Shown here piece by piece: positions 44,701-56,200 of a stretch of DNA of 64,000 nucleotides. The notes under the pieces are model-generated. The model was not told the origin of the DNA. It made no database searches and worked only from the letters and a program-made list of their open reading frames with translations. This DNA is from Nereocystis luetkeana. Lineage: Eukaryota; Sar; Phaeophyceae; Laminariales; Laminariaceae. Location of the stretch: the NCBI GenBank assembly GCA_031213475.1, contig JARUPZ010000011.1, forward strand, positions 7,129,622 through 7,193,621, written 5' to 3'. The position numbers and the translations under genes were made by a program. How positions within the stretch are numbered: position 1 is the first letter of the stretch; each line of letters opens with the position of its first letter.

Positions 44701-46090
44701 AGCGCATCCAGCTGTCTCGTCCCAGGAGGATGGGGTGCTGCATGGTTCCAGCAGGAACTATGCAGGCCCATACTGCTAGGGCAGCGGTGGGGGTCTGGAG
44801 GCGCATAAACTGGATGCTTAAGCGGATAGAGACGGAGGTGGAGAGTGGGGCCGAGGTGCCGAAGCCTCCCCATGAACGGGGGGAACTGTGCCGTTCGCAG
44901 GCGTCGGTGGCTGACTGGGAGGCCTTCAGTTGTTCCATCGCGGTTGCGGTGATAAACGACTGGGGCGAGCCGGTATCGAGCAGTGCCACGAGTTCGCGGC
45001 GGGTAGTGGCGTCGGGGCCGCTGTGCACGAGTACCTTCGTCGTGAACGACGCGTCGTCGACGGTGGTGATGCCGCCTGTAAGGCATGGTCCGTGTTCCGG
45101 TATCGGCGGCCGACGGGTAGGAAGGTGGCTGTGGGCTGCGGTGTTGATGGTGGACACTTGGGCGAAGTGGCTGATGGGGTAGGCGTCGGGTGTAGACGGC
45201 GGTAGAAGCAGCCCAAGTGGGGAGTTAGGCGGTTGCCGTGGGGGGGTCGGGCTTGTCTCGTGGATGCCGTCGGCGGTGGGGAAGACCCGGGTTGGGTCGG
45301 TGGAGGCGGGTGTTTGCTCTGGGTTGTTGGGACTGGTACCAGTAGGAAGTTGGGGGAGGCGATCGGCGTCGAGGCTTTCTCGGACGTCCATCAGTACCCG
45401 GCCCAGCAGATTCCGACCACGCCAACGCGTCGGAATGCAGGCGTCCGGATGGTCGGCCTTGAGGCCTATGCCCCAGATGAGGTCGTGTGGGCTGGCCTCG
45501 GCAATGTGTTTGTCGTCCGTTGCCGCCAGCTCTCGCCGTAGCTCCGAGTGTTGGCGGAACTTGGAGAAGTTGAGGTTGAGGACGATGTTGTAGCGGTGTC
45601 GCTCCCAAACCAGTTCGTCGAAGCCGAAAACGGTGCGTCCAAGTGCTTTTTGGTCGGCCGGGTCGCGGGTCGCTTTGATGCGGCGCTCAGTTGTGGTGTC
45701 CCCGAAGAGCGCAGCCTTCTGCGCCATCATCATCTGCTCGGCGCAGTTGTATGTGACGCCATCGTGCTCGATGTCGCACAGGTACCACTGCGAAAAGACG
45801 GAAGAGGAGTCCCAGAACAAGTGAAAGGATGAGGGGGCCTCTGCGGTGGTGTGAGCTGTTGATGGCGTGTTGGTTGTTGGGGGTGGGGGGCGACGATAAT
45901 TTTTCCTATCGCCACCTGGCGTCGACGGGGGTAGAGTCAGCCACGATCTAGCGGTGCTGACCGGAACCCTCGTGTTCGCGGGGGAATTGCTCGGCAAAGC
46001 CGAGGTACCGGGGGGGTCCACGCCGGGGCTTATACGCCGGGCGAGACGACCCTGAAAGGTTAGGGTAGACGATAATTTTTCTATCGCCAC
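41790..46090 (-). CDS. Pol part 1: NADAR, aspartic protease, RT, RNase H
   Basis: One long open frame; its first codon here is GTG, so the true start is unknown. Residues 88-242 are a NADAR domain. Residues 340-470 are the retroviral-type protease (LLDTGS at 371-376, ILLGRD at 454-459). Residues 700-1000 are reverse transcriptase (PYSSPMV, FSLFDL, MPQGSSASPGWF, AYLDD at 878-882). Residues 1025-1145 are RNase H (YCDAS, IYSDHKALE, NADFLSR). A Pro-rich linker (about 1195-1395) leads to the C8 run at residue 1433. The frame stays open to 40922 but is nonsense there. The enzymes would mature Gag-Pol and copy the element RNA to DNA in cytoplasmic particles. All visible catalytic motifs are intact. 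Confidence 0.9.
45365..45829 (-). other. NADAR (YbiA-like) domain inside Pol
   Basis: Family landmarks are present in order: FW......FSQWY, DGVTYNCAEQMMMAQKA, FGD, A..DP...K.LGR, W...R..I...N..KF, LRRELAATDDKHIAEASP, WGIGL and WRGRNLLGRVLM.VR. Characterised NADAR proteins cleave N-glycosidic bonds, on riboflavin intermediates (YbiA) or ADP-ribosylated guanine (partners of DarT toxins). The length (about 155 residues) is normal for a whole domain. Fusion upstream of the protease means it would be released, or stay tied, in the particle. Its function here is not known. Confidence 0.92.
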
Positions 46091-46231
46091 CTGGCGTCGA
46101 CGGGGGTAGAGTCAATCACGATCTAGCGGTGCTGATCGGAACCCTCGTGTTCGCGGGGGAATTGCTCGGCGAAGCCGAGGTACCGGGGGGGTCCACGCCG
46201 GGGCTTATACGCCGGGCGAGACGACCCTGAA
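45892..46231 (-). repeat. ~165-bp tandem duplication at the Pol start
   Basis: 45892-46056 and 46068-46231 match almost base for base, with an 11-bp spacer. They encode the same peptide (GRLARRISPGVDPPGTSA) twice. The upstream copy has a TGA where the other has TGG, and the period (175 bp) is not a multiple of three, so the frame from 46850 stops at 46116 and Pol restarts in another frame. Confidence 0.9.
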
Positions 46232-46850
46232 GGGCCCTGTCGTCCAACTTTTGGAGGACAGGGGGATACTCGCTAGGAGATACCACACCTGGGGCCCGTG
46301 TCCACGCGTTGCGCAAAGCAGGCGAGGAGGACGGGGCAGGGGGCTCAGGGCATGTCCTGGTCGACGTTGGTCGCGAGTCTTCCGTTTTTAATACGGGACT
46401 GCCCCTCGAGCTCAGGGGCAGCGGTGGTGTCAACACCGTGGCAGCGGGTGGAAGCCCGTCGTTCGCGGGTCCAACGCTGTCACAAGAAAGGCGCGCATGC
46501 TGGAACAAGCGCGTATGGAGCGGCCAATTAGAGGCAGGCTCAGGGGGCGATGGCCCGGTCGACGAAACGGTAGTTTCGTGTGAACCGGAACCGCTGGTAG
46601 CCGTAATCGTCGAGACGTTTCCCAGGGTAGCAATGTCTGGGGTCTCGGCAATGGTCGGCAAGTAGCGTTGCTCACCGCCGGAAGACGTCGAGTGGAGCAT
46701 CCTGGTGAGGCTCGGCGTCTTGGCCTCCTCCCGCCCACACCTCAAGGCAATCACTTGAGCAAGAGGATCAGTGCTTGAGCAAGTGGCTGGGAAATGGGCT
46801 GGGGTAGGGGGGGGGCATGCGGGGGCAGGGGTCTGGGAGGCGTGGTGCAC
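46116..46850 (-). pseudogene. Upstream Pol/Gag-Pol linker frame, interrupted
   Basis: An open frame rich in Pro, Ser and Thr with no known domain. Its last 45 residues equal the Pol start downstream, after which a TGA ends it. It is probably the original N-terminal extension of Pol, cut off by the tandem duplication. Confidence 0.6.
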
Positions 46851-46937
46851 GTGATTTACGCGTGCGTCCTGAGAGCCTCGGGTGGTCGCAGTAGATGCTG
46901 TTGATGGAGATGCGGCAGGTGCTCCATCATCGGCTTA

Positions 46938-48602
46938 TCAGTTGGTGCGGAAGGTTCCCGGCTGCCGTTGGTTCGGGAGGTTGGTCGAGTTGTTGCTGCC
47001 CATCCGCATGTTTGCGGGGGCGGCTGGTGCGGACGTGTTGGTCGCAGGGGTATGAACCGTCAACGCGGAAGACGAGGGGGCAGGCTCGATGCGTTGTTGT
47101 CGGAACTGTTGCCCTGGCGAGTGTCGGTTGCCGTTGTCGTAGTTCCGGCCGTTGCTATGGCGCCAGTTGTTGGAGCGTTCGTCGTCGCCGCGGTAGTTGC
47201 GGGAGTGGTTATAGTTGGAGTGGCTGTTGTTGGAGTTTCCGCTACGGTTGGTGTTGTTGCCTCGACGGTTGTTGTCGTAGCGGTTGGAACTCCGCTCCAG
47301 GTTGCGCTCGTATTGCCCCCGGCAGTAAGAGAGCATCCTCTGTTGCCACTGGCGGTAGGCCTGACCATCGTCGTTTAGCTGTCCGAGTGCCGGGTTTAAG
47401 ATGCCGGACGTGGTGAGGAAGCTCTTGGAGCAGGTCTTCTGGCTATGGTCCGTGCCATTGCAGTTGAGTCAAAGGTCACCGTGAGCGCGTAGGGCTTGGG
47501 CGTGGGACACCGCGACGTTCCGCCTCCGTCATGGGCTCCGTAGAGGCTCTCGTCACCAGGCTGAGCGCTCGTGTGGAGGGGGGCGCTGCCGTCGTGGGAG
47601 GTGTTGTCGAGGTGAGAAGGGGCGGTGTCGCCGGCGATGGCGTATCCGTTGTGGGGCGGGTGGTTGGGGGTGTCGGAGGGGTGGGTCGAGACTCGGTCGG
47701 GTTCCACACGTAGCCGCGGCCGGCGTTGGAGTGGAAATACCTTAGCTCGAGTAAAAGGGTGTGGGCGGCCCCGATGAACTCGGACGAGGCACCCTCGGTG
47801 GCGGCGCGGGCCAGAACGAAGGTGATCGACGGGTCGCAGTCGGGTGTGAACAGTCGCCAGACGCGGTGTGCCGCTATAGAGACATCTGAGGCTATCGGGT
47901 CGCGTGTACTCTGCATCCAGCGGAGCTTGGTGTCCAGAAAGACCCAGTCATTTGACTCAAAGCCGAACGTCTGCGGTTGCCGGTGCCCAGTGGGTTTGGG
48001 GGCTGGCAAGGATTGGGCCGGTAGTGGTGCCTGGGACATTGTGGTCCCAGCTTGGTTCTGGGGGCGCTGGGAGGTGGTGGTCCTAGACATCGCGGCGGAC
48101 GCAAAGGGTGGTCCAGGGTGCGGAGCCGACGGCTGCGGTTGGGCCGTGGTAGCCGTGGTCGCAGCTGCAGTCTCGTAGGTGTGGTCGAAGGGGTAGGAGA
48201 GGGCGGTAACACGAGTAGGAGGTCAGCGCTCTCTTTCGCAAGAAGGAGGAGCTGCTCGTGGTGGGCTTTGAGGGCCGCGCGGCGCTCACGGAGAGCCGTG
48301 GGATCGCTTTGGTAGTGCCCCGGATTGAGAGCAGGGGTGGAAGTTTCCTGTGCGGAGACTTCCGGTTTGATGGTAGGCCCTGCACTGGTCGTGCCTGCTC
48401 CCAGTGGAGAAGATCCCGGTGTGGTGGGGTGTAGAGCGAGGTCACTCAGAATGGTATCGAAGCCGGGGGTGCCGTCGTCCGTGGCGCGAGAGGACCTTGC
48501 GGCATACCTCGCCTCGCGGGGGTTGGTGGTGTCGGTGGAAGGGGCGCCGGGCATGTCGGTGGAGGAAGTTGGAGAGGGCTGGTGGATCCAGGCTTGGATC
48601 AT
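46938..48602 (-). pseudogene. Gag, broken across frames
   Basis: It starts MIQAWIHQPSPTSSTDM at 48602. Protein-like sequence then continues in different frames: to about 48190; then about 48190-47480 with a helical capsid-like segment (NDWVFLDTKLRWMQ, FLIGAAH-like, YFHSNAGRGYVW); then about 47400-46938 (LNPALGQLNDDGQAYRQWQQRMLSYCRGQYERN) ending in an Asn/Arg-rich tail. No zinc knuckle is seen; the basic Asn/Arg tail may bind RNA instead. Gag would form the particle shell. At least two frame changes are needed, so this copy is broken or the sequence has errors. Confidence 0.6.
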
Positions 48603-51599
48603 CGTAGGCGGCTACAATACCAACAAACCGATCTAGGGGACAGAAAGGAGTGACGGTAAGGACGTACAATAAGGGGTATTGAGGGGGGTGTGCCACAATT
48701 ATAGTGCCCGTCGAAGGATATTTTTATAGTTGAGGACGTCTAGCTAGTTTCAGGCGCCTCGCGTGTGATTGACGGTAGTCGCGCCCGAGTCACTCAAGTG
48801 ATATCAGTTGAACCGAATTGAACAGAACTCCGTCTGAAATGTCCAATGTTCGTAGTGATAACAGGGCGTGACGATTACTGGGCGTGGGCAGTGCAAGACC
48901 TTTCGTTGGGATACAATTAGAGTACCCGTAAAGGCAACGTGTAGGTCGAGTCGGGGGGAAAATTGCAGCATGCCGGCACTATTTGGTAGCTGCACAGAAT
49001 ATCGGGCGATTCCCTACTTGAACGGTGGGCAGTTTTTCGTTCCGTGGTAGAAACAGACAGCAACCGATACATTTCGGGGGTCGCGAGGCCCGATACGTTG
49101 TGAGATACTTAGGGTGTCGTAGAGGTGGCACAAGTGGGAACAAAATAAAAATAAAAATAAGAAATAGACCCCGGTACGTAAAAACATGGAAAAGAGTATC
49201 AATCGGCTCCTTTGGGGGAGTCGAAGACGCTAATCCGCCGCGAAGGATGTTGTGTATTATTGTGTTAGTTTGGCCAGCATTTAGTTCATCACTCTCGGAA
49301 ATGGTCACTGTCCGGGCCACAGTTACTATGCTCCATATTCGAGCAGCTTGCAGCTGCTGTTTTTGTGATGAGCTCGACAAACATGGGAGAAACAGATGTT
49401 TACTAGTTTGTGTAGCCTTTGTGGTGTTACGGTTCTAGGCAGCCTGTATCCTGCTTTATTTGTAAAAGCTGGTGGGGGGTGGGGCGCGTTGGAAAATAAC
49501 ACTAGTTACAAACTTGAACAGTGTCTACCCTGCTTTGATTAAAGGTGGGAGCAAAAAAGAAAAGAAGAGAGAAAAAAAAATGGAAGGCACACGTCGAAAA
49601 CAAAAAAGAAAGGGAAAACAAACACGACCAAACTAATATTCGGGCCAGATCAGGTAGCATACATTCTGTTTTGATGTGCTACAGCTGGGGGGGGGTAGAC
49701 GTATGCAGCAGCAGACAAAGTTGCGCGCCACAAAGCCTCGTTCCGTCGGTAACGCTGAGGAACGTGCACGTAAGAGGCTGTAGCCGGACATATTTGTGCA
49801 GCATATATATACCTTATTTCGGCTTAAAACTGGCATATTTAAATGCGCCTAGGCAGCAGACGGACAAGGTTCGGCAACATAAAGCCGCTTTAAGTCGATA
49901 ATGCTGGAAAACGTGCACGTAAAGAGCAGTAGAAAAAAAAATCTAAAAAATATAGACATCGTTTGTATCCTATAGGCCGTGGGGGTGGGGCATAAATGGC
50001 AGAAATCCGATTAATTTCCGCAGCATGCGTCCTGTATTTATAGTAGAGCAGCAGGAAAGTAGTGCATCATAGAGCCTGTTCTGCATGGTAGAAGCAGCGT
50101 GTGGACGGGCAATCTGAAGAGGGGTGCAGAAATATAAGCTGGTCCCAATGAGCAACATTTAAAATCCTCCTGCAGATATATTCCTAAAGAGCTACGTGCA
50201 ACCATATAAGAATTGTCTACAGGTATACCTGGTATTCCCAGAGCGCTACCCGTACGTGTGTGTTCTTCGCATTGTATATACGTGCAACCAGGTAAGGTTC
50301 GCCTACGTACGAGTATAAATATATGCATTCCTATACGGTGGATGTGCTACACCATCACATCAAGAAAGGGGCACCGACCGTGCATCGTTTGTCTACCTAA
50401 ATATATCGCGAGAAAGGAAGGGGGGGTTCACAGGAGATTTCGTCACTAAAATAGTGTTACGTACCCTTATTGGTACCTCGCTCGTATACCAGACTTTGTA
50501 GGCTACTATGTGTGTGTTGAAATCCTGTAACCAAGGCATTCAAATAAAATACCAGGTACATTCATGGCTATTCTCGCTGTGGGGGGGTCGCCAGTAAGGT
50601 TAATTCATACGTATACTATCGCTCGTATCAGGTACCAGGTACCAGGTATGGTCGTTCAATAACTCGCAGGCGAATATCCCACGCAATAGATACCAATGGA
50701 TACAATTCGCAATTATAGCCGAGCCGTTCGTAGGCAGCTCACATATGCATATAATAGGAATGGCGTATTTAGTCACACAACCGCTGTTCCTAAAAAAGTT
50801 TTTTTTTTTTTTACCACGTATCAGTATACTGCTGCGGGTGTCCTACCAGTACTACAGCAGCTTCTTTGTAGTCGTGGTAAGGGTCAAATCCCGTACAACG
50901 CTTGTCTATACAGGAAGGTGCAGATAAAATGGCGGGGGGGTTAATGTGAGCAGTTCCACCTACTTTTTACGTACCTTCCCTGTGAAAGGGCGGGCATACA
51001 TCGAGGCGGAGGGGGTCATTGTTATAAAAAACGCTTTCGTTGTTGTGCGCGATGAGCACGATGTCATTTGGGGGGGGTCTCCAGGTGCATTCAACCACAT
51101 GGTGTCACGTATCGTGGAGGTGATCGATCTCGTCATTCCACGGCGGAGGCGGGGTACAGGGCGCGGAAAAACAAACCTCATCACACTGCCGAGAGCAACA
51201 ATAGTACTTATTTGACAAGTACCTACTAAGAAACAGCAGAGAGAAGTTATACGTACTTGTACGTGTGCCTGATAAGGGGGGAAGAATGCGTCTACTCACC
51301 TATACTAAGAGGGGAGAAACGTCTACTGTCGCCACTAGGCAGCTTGTCACAGTCGTCGGCACTAAAAACACACTCAGGAACGCAGGTTCGAAAAGAAAAA
51401 AAAGAAAGAAAGAAAATAGACCGCGAGGAAAACGAAAGAAAAAACGAAACAAGGAACGAAAAGAAACAAAAATAAAAAGTTGACTTCAAAACCAGTTGCC
51501 TCCCGGGTAGGGATGGCTCACATGATCGTGAGAAGATCTAGAAGAAGCGCTGCAGTCCTCAGCTTGGCCAGAAGGCTCGTCGAATGCGAAGACGTCAGA
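48603..51599. other. 3.0 kb leader of the Ty3-type element
   Basis: No coding sequence recognised. It holds a diverged duplication of about 160-170 bp (GCAGCAGAC..AA(A/G)GTT to AACGTGCACGTAA, near 49703 and 49851), AAAGAAA-rich stretches (49550-49630, 51390-51475) and several TACCAGGTA motifs near 50226-50648. The length is unusual for a Ty3 leader and it may include nested insertions. Confidence 0.5.
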
Positions 51600-52092
51600 T
51601 GTGAAGATATCAGAGGTAGTGGTAAAGGGTAAGGGACGCAGGTGTTTTCTGGCAGCTGGGAAGCAGTGCTTCGCTTCTTCTTATATAGATCTTCTTTATT
51701 GATGACTAGAGCTGAGGAGGTGCTCTGGTAGAGAAGTGAGAGGTAGGGGGGTGGGACTCGACGCTCAGATATACTCGTCCCACCCCACGCTACAAGCTCT
51801 CCTAAATTCCTCTTATCTAACGTACTCCTAAATAACTTTCCTATGGCTACCGAACGTTCTTCTGCTAATATAAGAACTTCTCACTTTACGATCCTATCTG
51901 CGTTAAGGAACATTACTCTTGTCTAACGACCTATCCGCCTTAGAGAACATTCCTAAAAGACGGTTACTCTCAACTACCGGAATATCCGCCGGGTTAATCC
52001 ATTCTTTGGATTATTCTCGTATTCCTCAGGCTACGAAACTGCCGACTATATTATCTATATCTATAGCCCATGAGCACTCGATTCATATCACA
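51600..52092 (-). repeat. Ty3-type element 5' LTR (right)
   Basis: 493 bp, identical to the left LTR except near its inner edge. It should drive transcription toward lower coordinates. A TATATAAG box lies at 51680-51687 on the minus strand. Confidence 0.88.
51680..51687 (-). promoter_or_regulatory. TATA box of the 5' LTR
   Basis: The minus strand reads TATATAAG, about 405 nt into the LTR. A start site about 25-30 nt downstream would leave roughly 55 nt of R-U5 before the LTR end at 51600, a reasonable layout. The same box is in the other LTR at 37812-37819. Confidence 0.5.
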
Positions 52093-52096
52093 CTAT
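52093..52096. repeat. Target-site duplication CTAT (right)
   Basis: Partner of 37727-37730. Confidence 0.6.
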
Positions 52097-52960
52097 TGAC
52101 TTTTTGTATGGAATGGTTCTAAAACTGCGAATAATGTTTACTATAGTCGTTGCTGCTGTGATGCTCGGATTGTATTTGACTATTTGCAAAGATACAAAGT
52201 ATGTAGACCTCCTGTAATAACAGTAGTAGTACCTGGGATGACGTTACTTTTGGAAATCTGAAAAAAAAACGAAAACACCCTTCCGCACAATAAATAAGCA
52301 CCTTTCGATTCTCGTGGTTCATACCAGGGTTCAGGCATGTAAAAGGTACTTTGCCTGCTGCTGTTGTTGGTAGAGCTGCGAATCGGCGTTGCTTGAGTCA
52401 CCAACTACTGCTGTAGTACTACAGTACCGGGTACACACATAATAGGAGCTTTTATTTCCCTCCACCAGACACCAGTACGAAGCTTGTGGGCCTTTGGCAA
52501 TCTGTATCAAATGTACCGGTATGTACCACTGCATGCAGCATTCATTCGATGATCAATACCTGGTATACCCAACTCGTAGATCTGTGATCTATCTTGTGAA
52601 AACAGATGGACCATCATATTCCAGTTTACCGCCGTGTGCTTGGTGGCCCCACTCCATACTGCTGTACGCTCTACTACAAGAGTACTTCTTTTGACTACGA
52701 ACTGTGCAGCAGTACAGGATACATGCTTGTGGAGCCGTGCAGAGAGGCGTTATTTTCCTACTGTAGTACGAAGTATATACCTGGTACCTGGTACCTGGTA
52801 CCAGGTACCTGGTATGTGTTTTTAAACGTAACGTCATTTTTTTATATGGTTTCAACGCCGTTTCGAGCCATGCCTCAGATCACGAGCAAGCGCGATGGTG
52901 AGGGTCGAGAGTCATTTTGCTGGCGGCACATTGCTTTCACCTCTCGGCTCTGGCACAACA
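52097..52960. other. Upstream region of gene C
   Basis: No gene recognised. It contains a run of five overlapping TACCTGGTA/TACCAGGTA motifs at 52778-52815. The gene C promoter should lie here, but no specific element can be named. Confidence 0.4.
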
Positions 52961-53204
52961 ATGCATGCTGCCTCGCCGGCTTTGATCGTAGCGGCTTTAG
53001 CTAGCGCTTGCTTGTGGTCTGGATTGCTCTGGAAAATGTGGGTCCTGAGACACGCGTTCGAGATAGCGGCGAGGGCACCCGTCTTGGTCGTGATATCTGG
53101 ATCGGCGTGCCTAATCGTATTGCTGGCGTTGTTCGTCCACTGGATCCTTCTGTTGGAAGCCAAGGGGTTACCCTGCTACGTCATGCTGTTGACATCCTAC
53201 TTCA
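52961..53204 (+). CDS. Gene C exon 1 (TM1 to start of TM3)
   Basis: 244 nt, start MHAASPALIVAALASACLW, donor TTCA|GTGAGT. It shares FEIAARAPVLV, VHWILL and KGLPCYVMLL with gene B. Confidence 0.85.
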
Positions 53205-56200
53205 GTGAGTGTATCTCTGGCACTTTTCGGGTCCGAGAAATATATACCTGGTATATATTTTTAACCGAGAGCTCCGTACGCACTATATACACAGTAGAGC
53301 CATGTATTATTGTTTGTTGTATTGCCTTTCTATTAATAGTAGAGGACCGGCGCATTAAGCGACCGCAGAAATGACATCGGCTGGGGGACCGCGGTAGCAT
53401 CGGGGGATTGCAGAAATCTGTCCGGCGAAGGGGTCGATGCGTTAGGGGACCGGATACACGGCATGGGCTAGGGGGCCAATTTGATGCAAATATATACCAG
53501 GGTATGCTGCAATTCAAGTGTTTCCTCGTGGCATGTCGTTCGTATATAAATACGAGTACGAAGATTCCAAGAGTTCCATTCGCCCTCACACAATTTATAT
53601 AAACTCTACTGATATATTGGTTGATGGAGTATATTGGTATTATTGTTCACTTTGTTGTCGATGATGCCCACAGACTATAGATGGCACCAGAGTACGCTTT
53701 TGTACTCAGTATCAGATAATGTGTAAGTACAGCAGTAGATACGACTAAACTTTACATGGTGCTCGTAGTAGCACCGAACAAACGTTAAACTGCAGGTTCT
53801 TTGCATTTCAATCGAGAGCATGTTTGGCAGCAGCAGACTATATAGAGGCCTGACTGAAACGAGGACAACAGTACTCGGGCGGCTGTCTAGCTATACGAGA
53901 GCTGGGGGTGAATTATGATAACCTACAGCTAGAAGCATCGCGGCACGGCCGACTGTTCCACAGTTCTGGCGATCTGCAGCAAGCAGTATTCCGACAGTGT
54001 TCTTGAAATTCTCGCGAAAACGATTGTGCAACCCGACGGGCAATCACCTTGGTCTATACGTCTGATGAAACGGACTTAAGGGCGTTCCAGAGATACCGGG
54101 TCGTTTCTCTGTCGGGGAACCTCGTATATCATACCTGGTAAGTATTTTGGCTGAAAAGGACTCCCCACGCGGTTCCAGCGCACGTACTCACTCTACCAGA
54201 AAGAATACCTCCGTACAGTAGCCTCGCGTGCTTAGTCCTCATCCACGTGTGCTGCAACTCCAACTGAACTCCACTACCTGCAATGGGAGATCTCCGTCGC
54301 GTTACCGAGTACAATCAATACCCCCAACCCTCCCTCATTGCTCCAGAGACAACAAACATTTGTCGCGTGGATGGTGGTATACAGTGCTTCACGAACTCGT
54401 GATGCTTCCAAGACCCCACAACCAATCGTCAAAATCCCCACTCATATCAAAATCCGCAAACCAGAAACTCGGTCGATATATAAATCAGCACCGTTTTAAA
54501 CAACAAGGCGAACAGAACGTCGTGGTCGTGGTTCATTCGTGATCTCGAGTGCAAGGCTGCTCCATCCAGAGCCAGAAGTCCAAATATCCTCTTGATTCAA
54601 ACAAAAAAATGTGGGCTCTAGAAAAACCAGGTAAAAAGTAAGATCTTGATTACAATTATACCAGCGATGGTGTATACGATCTGGCGTGACCGATATACAG
54701 TCATATACTGCTACTGTTACTACTGCTGAAAGTATTCGGACATCGTACTACGCAGTCATCATACAAACTCATATTCCCAACTGTTTCATTGCAGCAAGTA
54801 TATATTTTAGCATCATACAAACTCAAATTCCCAACTGTTTCATTGCAGCAGGTATATATTTCAGTATATTCGTCCACGTCTATTGCAAGTAGATCATGTC
54901 CCTATCAACCCCGGGAGTCGAAGGCACAACTGGCTGGCGGATGAGGTGGCTGCCAGCACTGCCGAGCAAAGCGCGGCACCCGCTGGTCCCAGTACCTATC
55001 GGCGCCAAGCAACGTCGGGCCGGAACGCGCGAAGATTCCCGTCGATATCATCCGGCTCCCATCGTGGAATGCCGTCAGCAATGGTATTTTTCACGTTATC
55101 GACGTCAAATGCGTCAAACCACTATCCACTGCCTCCCTCTAGACACCCCAAAACACCCATGAGTGTCACCGGTCGAGGTTCCCCCCCCCCGCCTTTAGAA
55201 ATCCATTGGATGGCGGACGTGTTATTCCTCCGCATCAAGATGGTATACGGTGCGTAAGTGGGGAGTATGTCCGACTGCGTAACAAATACATTTTCTTTAC
55301 GACAATCACGCCCAACAGCTCGAACGCGTTAATCGAGAAATCACTCGAATCGCTGACCGTTGCGCACAGCCGCGCGCGCGAGTCGGTTTCGAGTTCAAAG
55401 CGCTGCTACACGCCAAATCCGGGCTGGGGCCCTCAAGAACAAACAACGTGGCGCCGCCGGAGGCATCCGACGACAGAGTAAAACGCGAGGGCTAAATATA
55501 TCTATTGTACGACGGGGCGAAGAAGTGACCCGCCGGAGAACCTAACACTCCTACCACCAACCGACCCGAAAAGCGACAAGTCGGTGTTGATCTCAAGGCC
55601 CAATCGGATCCCCAAGAGATGCCATCGCGCGCGCGTGTGCGACACGTGGAACTTCGCGCCCTACGCGCGAACGGGACACAAGCCGAGGTGATTGAGCATG
55701 CGCTTACAAGGCCGTCTCCTCGCCACTATTTTATGTACACGAGGTAGTCGACAGATCAGCTGGCGCAATCCACTGCAAGTGCGAACGCGCGGTCCGAAGG
55801 GCTCTCGCTTAGCGGGTCGCGGAGTCCCTCCAAGTGCGCGGCAGAAATAGAATACGTCATGGCCACGATATCGATATTCCACCCAAGCATGGACAGCATG
55901 CTATCCCACGGCAAAATCGTATGAGGAGACAGCAGCGTGGGATTCCGTGAGCGTCTCTCCCCAAAAGACCGGCAACGGTCTGATACGAGGGACGCGGACG
56001 CGCGTCATCAGTAGCGGTGACTTTACCTCTACTACTATCCTGCCATCTACGTAGTATCGTAAGAAAGTAAGTCATATCTCCCGCCCCCCTGCCCACGGGG
56101 GGTCCGACAACTAGGTGGGAAGAGGGCAGGCCGGCCGGTTGTTCTCGGCGGGGTGACCGCGACACGCTATGTCGCGTTGCTCCCCTGCTCCATGACGACG

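Larger units (their letters stand above)
37731..52092 (-). mobile_element. Ty3-type LTR retrotransposon with NADAR domain, 14.4 kb
   Basis: Two LTRs in the same orientation (37731-38224 and 51600-52092) bound a minus-strand Gag and Pol. The outer ends read TGTGA...TCACA and the element is flanked by CTAT on both sides (37727-37730 and 52093-52096). Pol order (protease, RT, RNase H, integrase) is that of Ty3. A 3.0 kb leader precedes Gag and a 1.4 kb tail follows Pol. I could not recognise a tRNA primer site; CAGGGTGGGCTAA before the left LTR is a weak polypurine tract. The LTRs are near identical, so insertion was recent, yet Gag and Pol carry frame breaks. The element lies between the heads of genes B and C. 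Confidence 0.88.

Noticed and set aside
39717..48700. Numerous long ORFs on the plus strand opposite Gag-Pol
   Set aside because: GC-rich coding sequence on the minus strand opens antisense frames; their composition is Gly/Ala/Val/Arg-rich with no domains.
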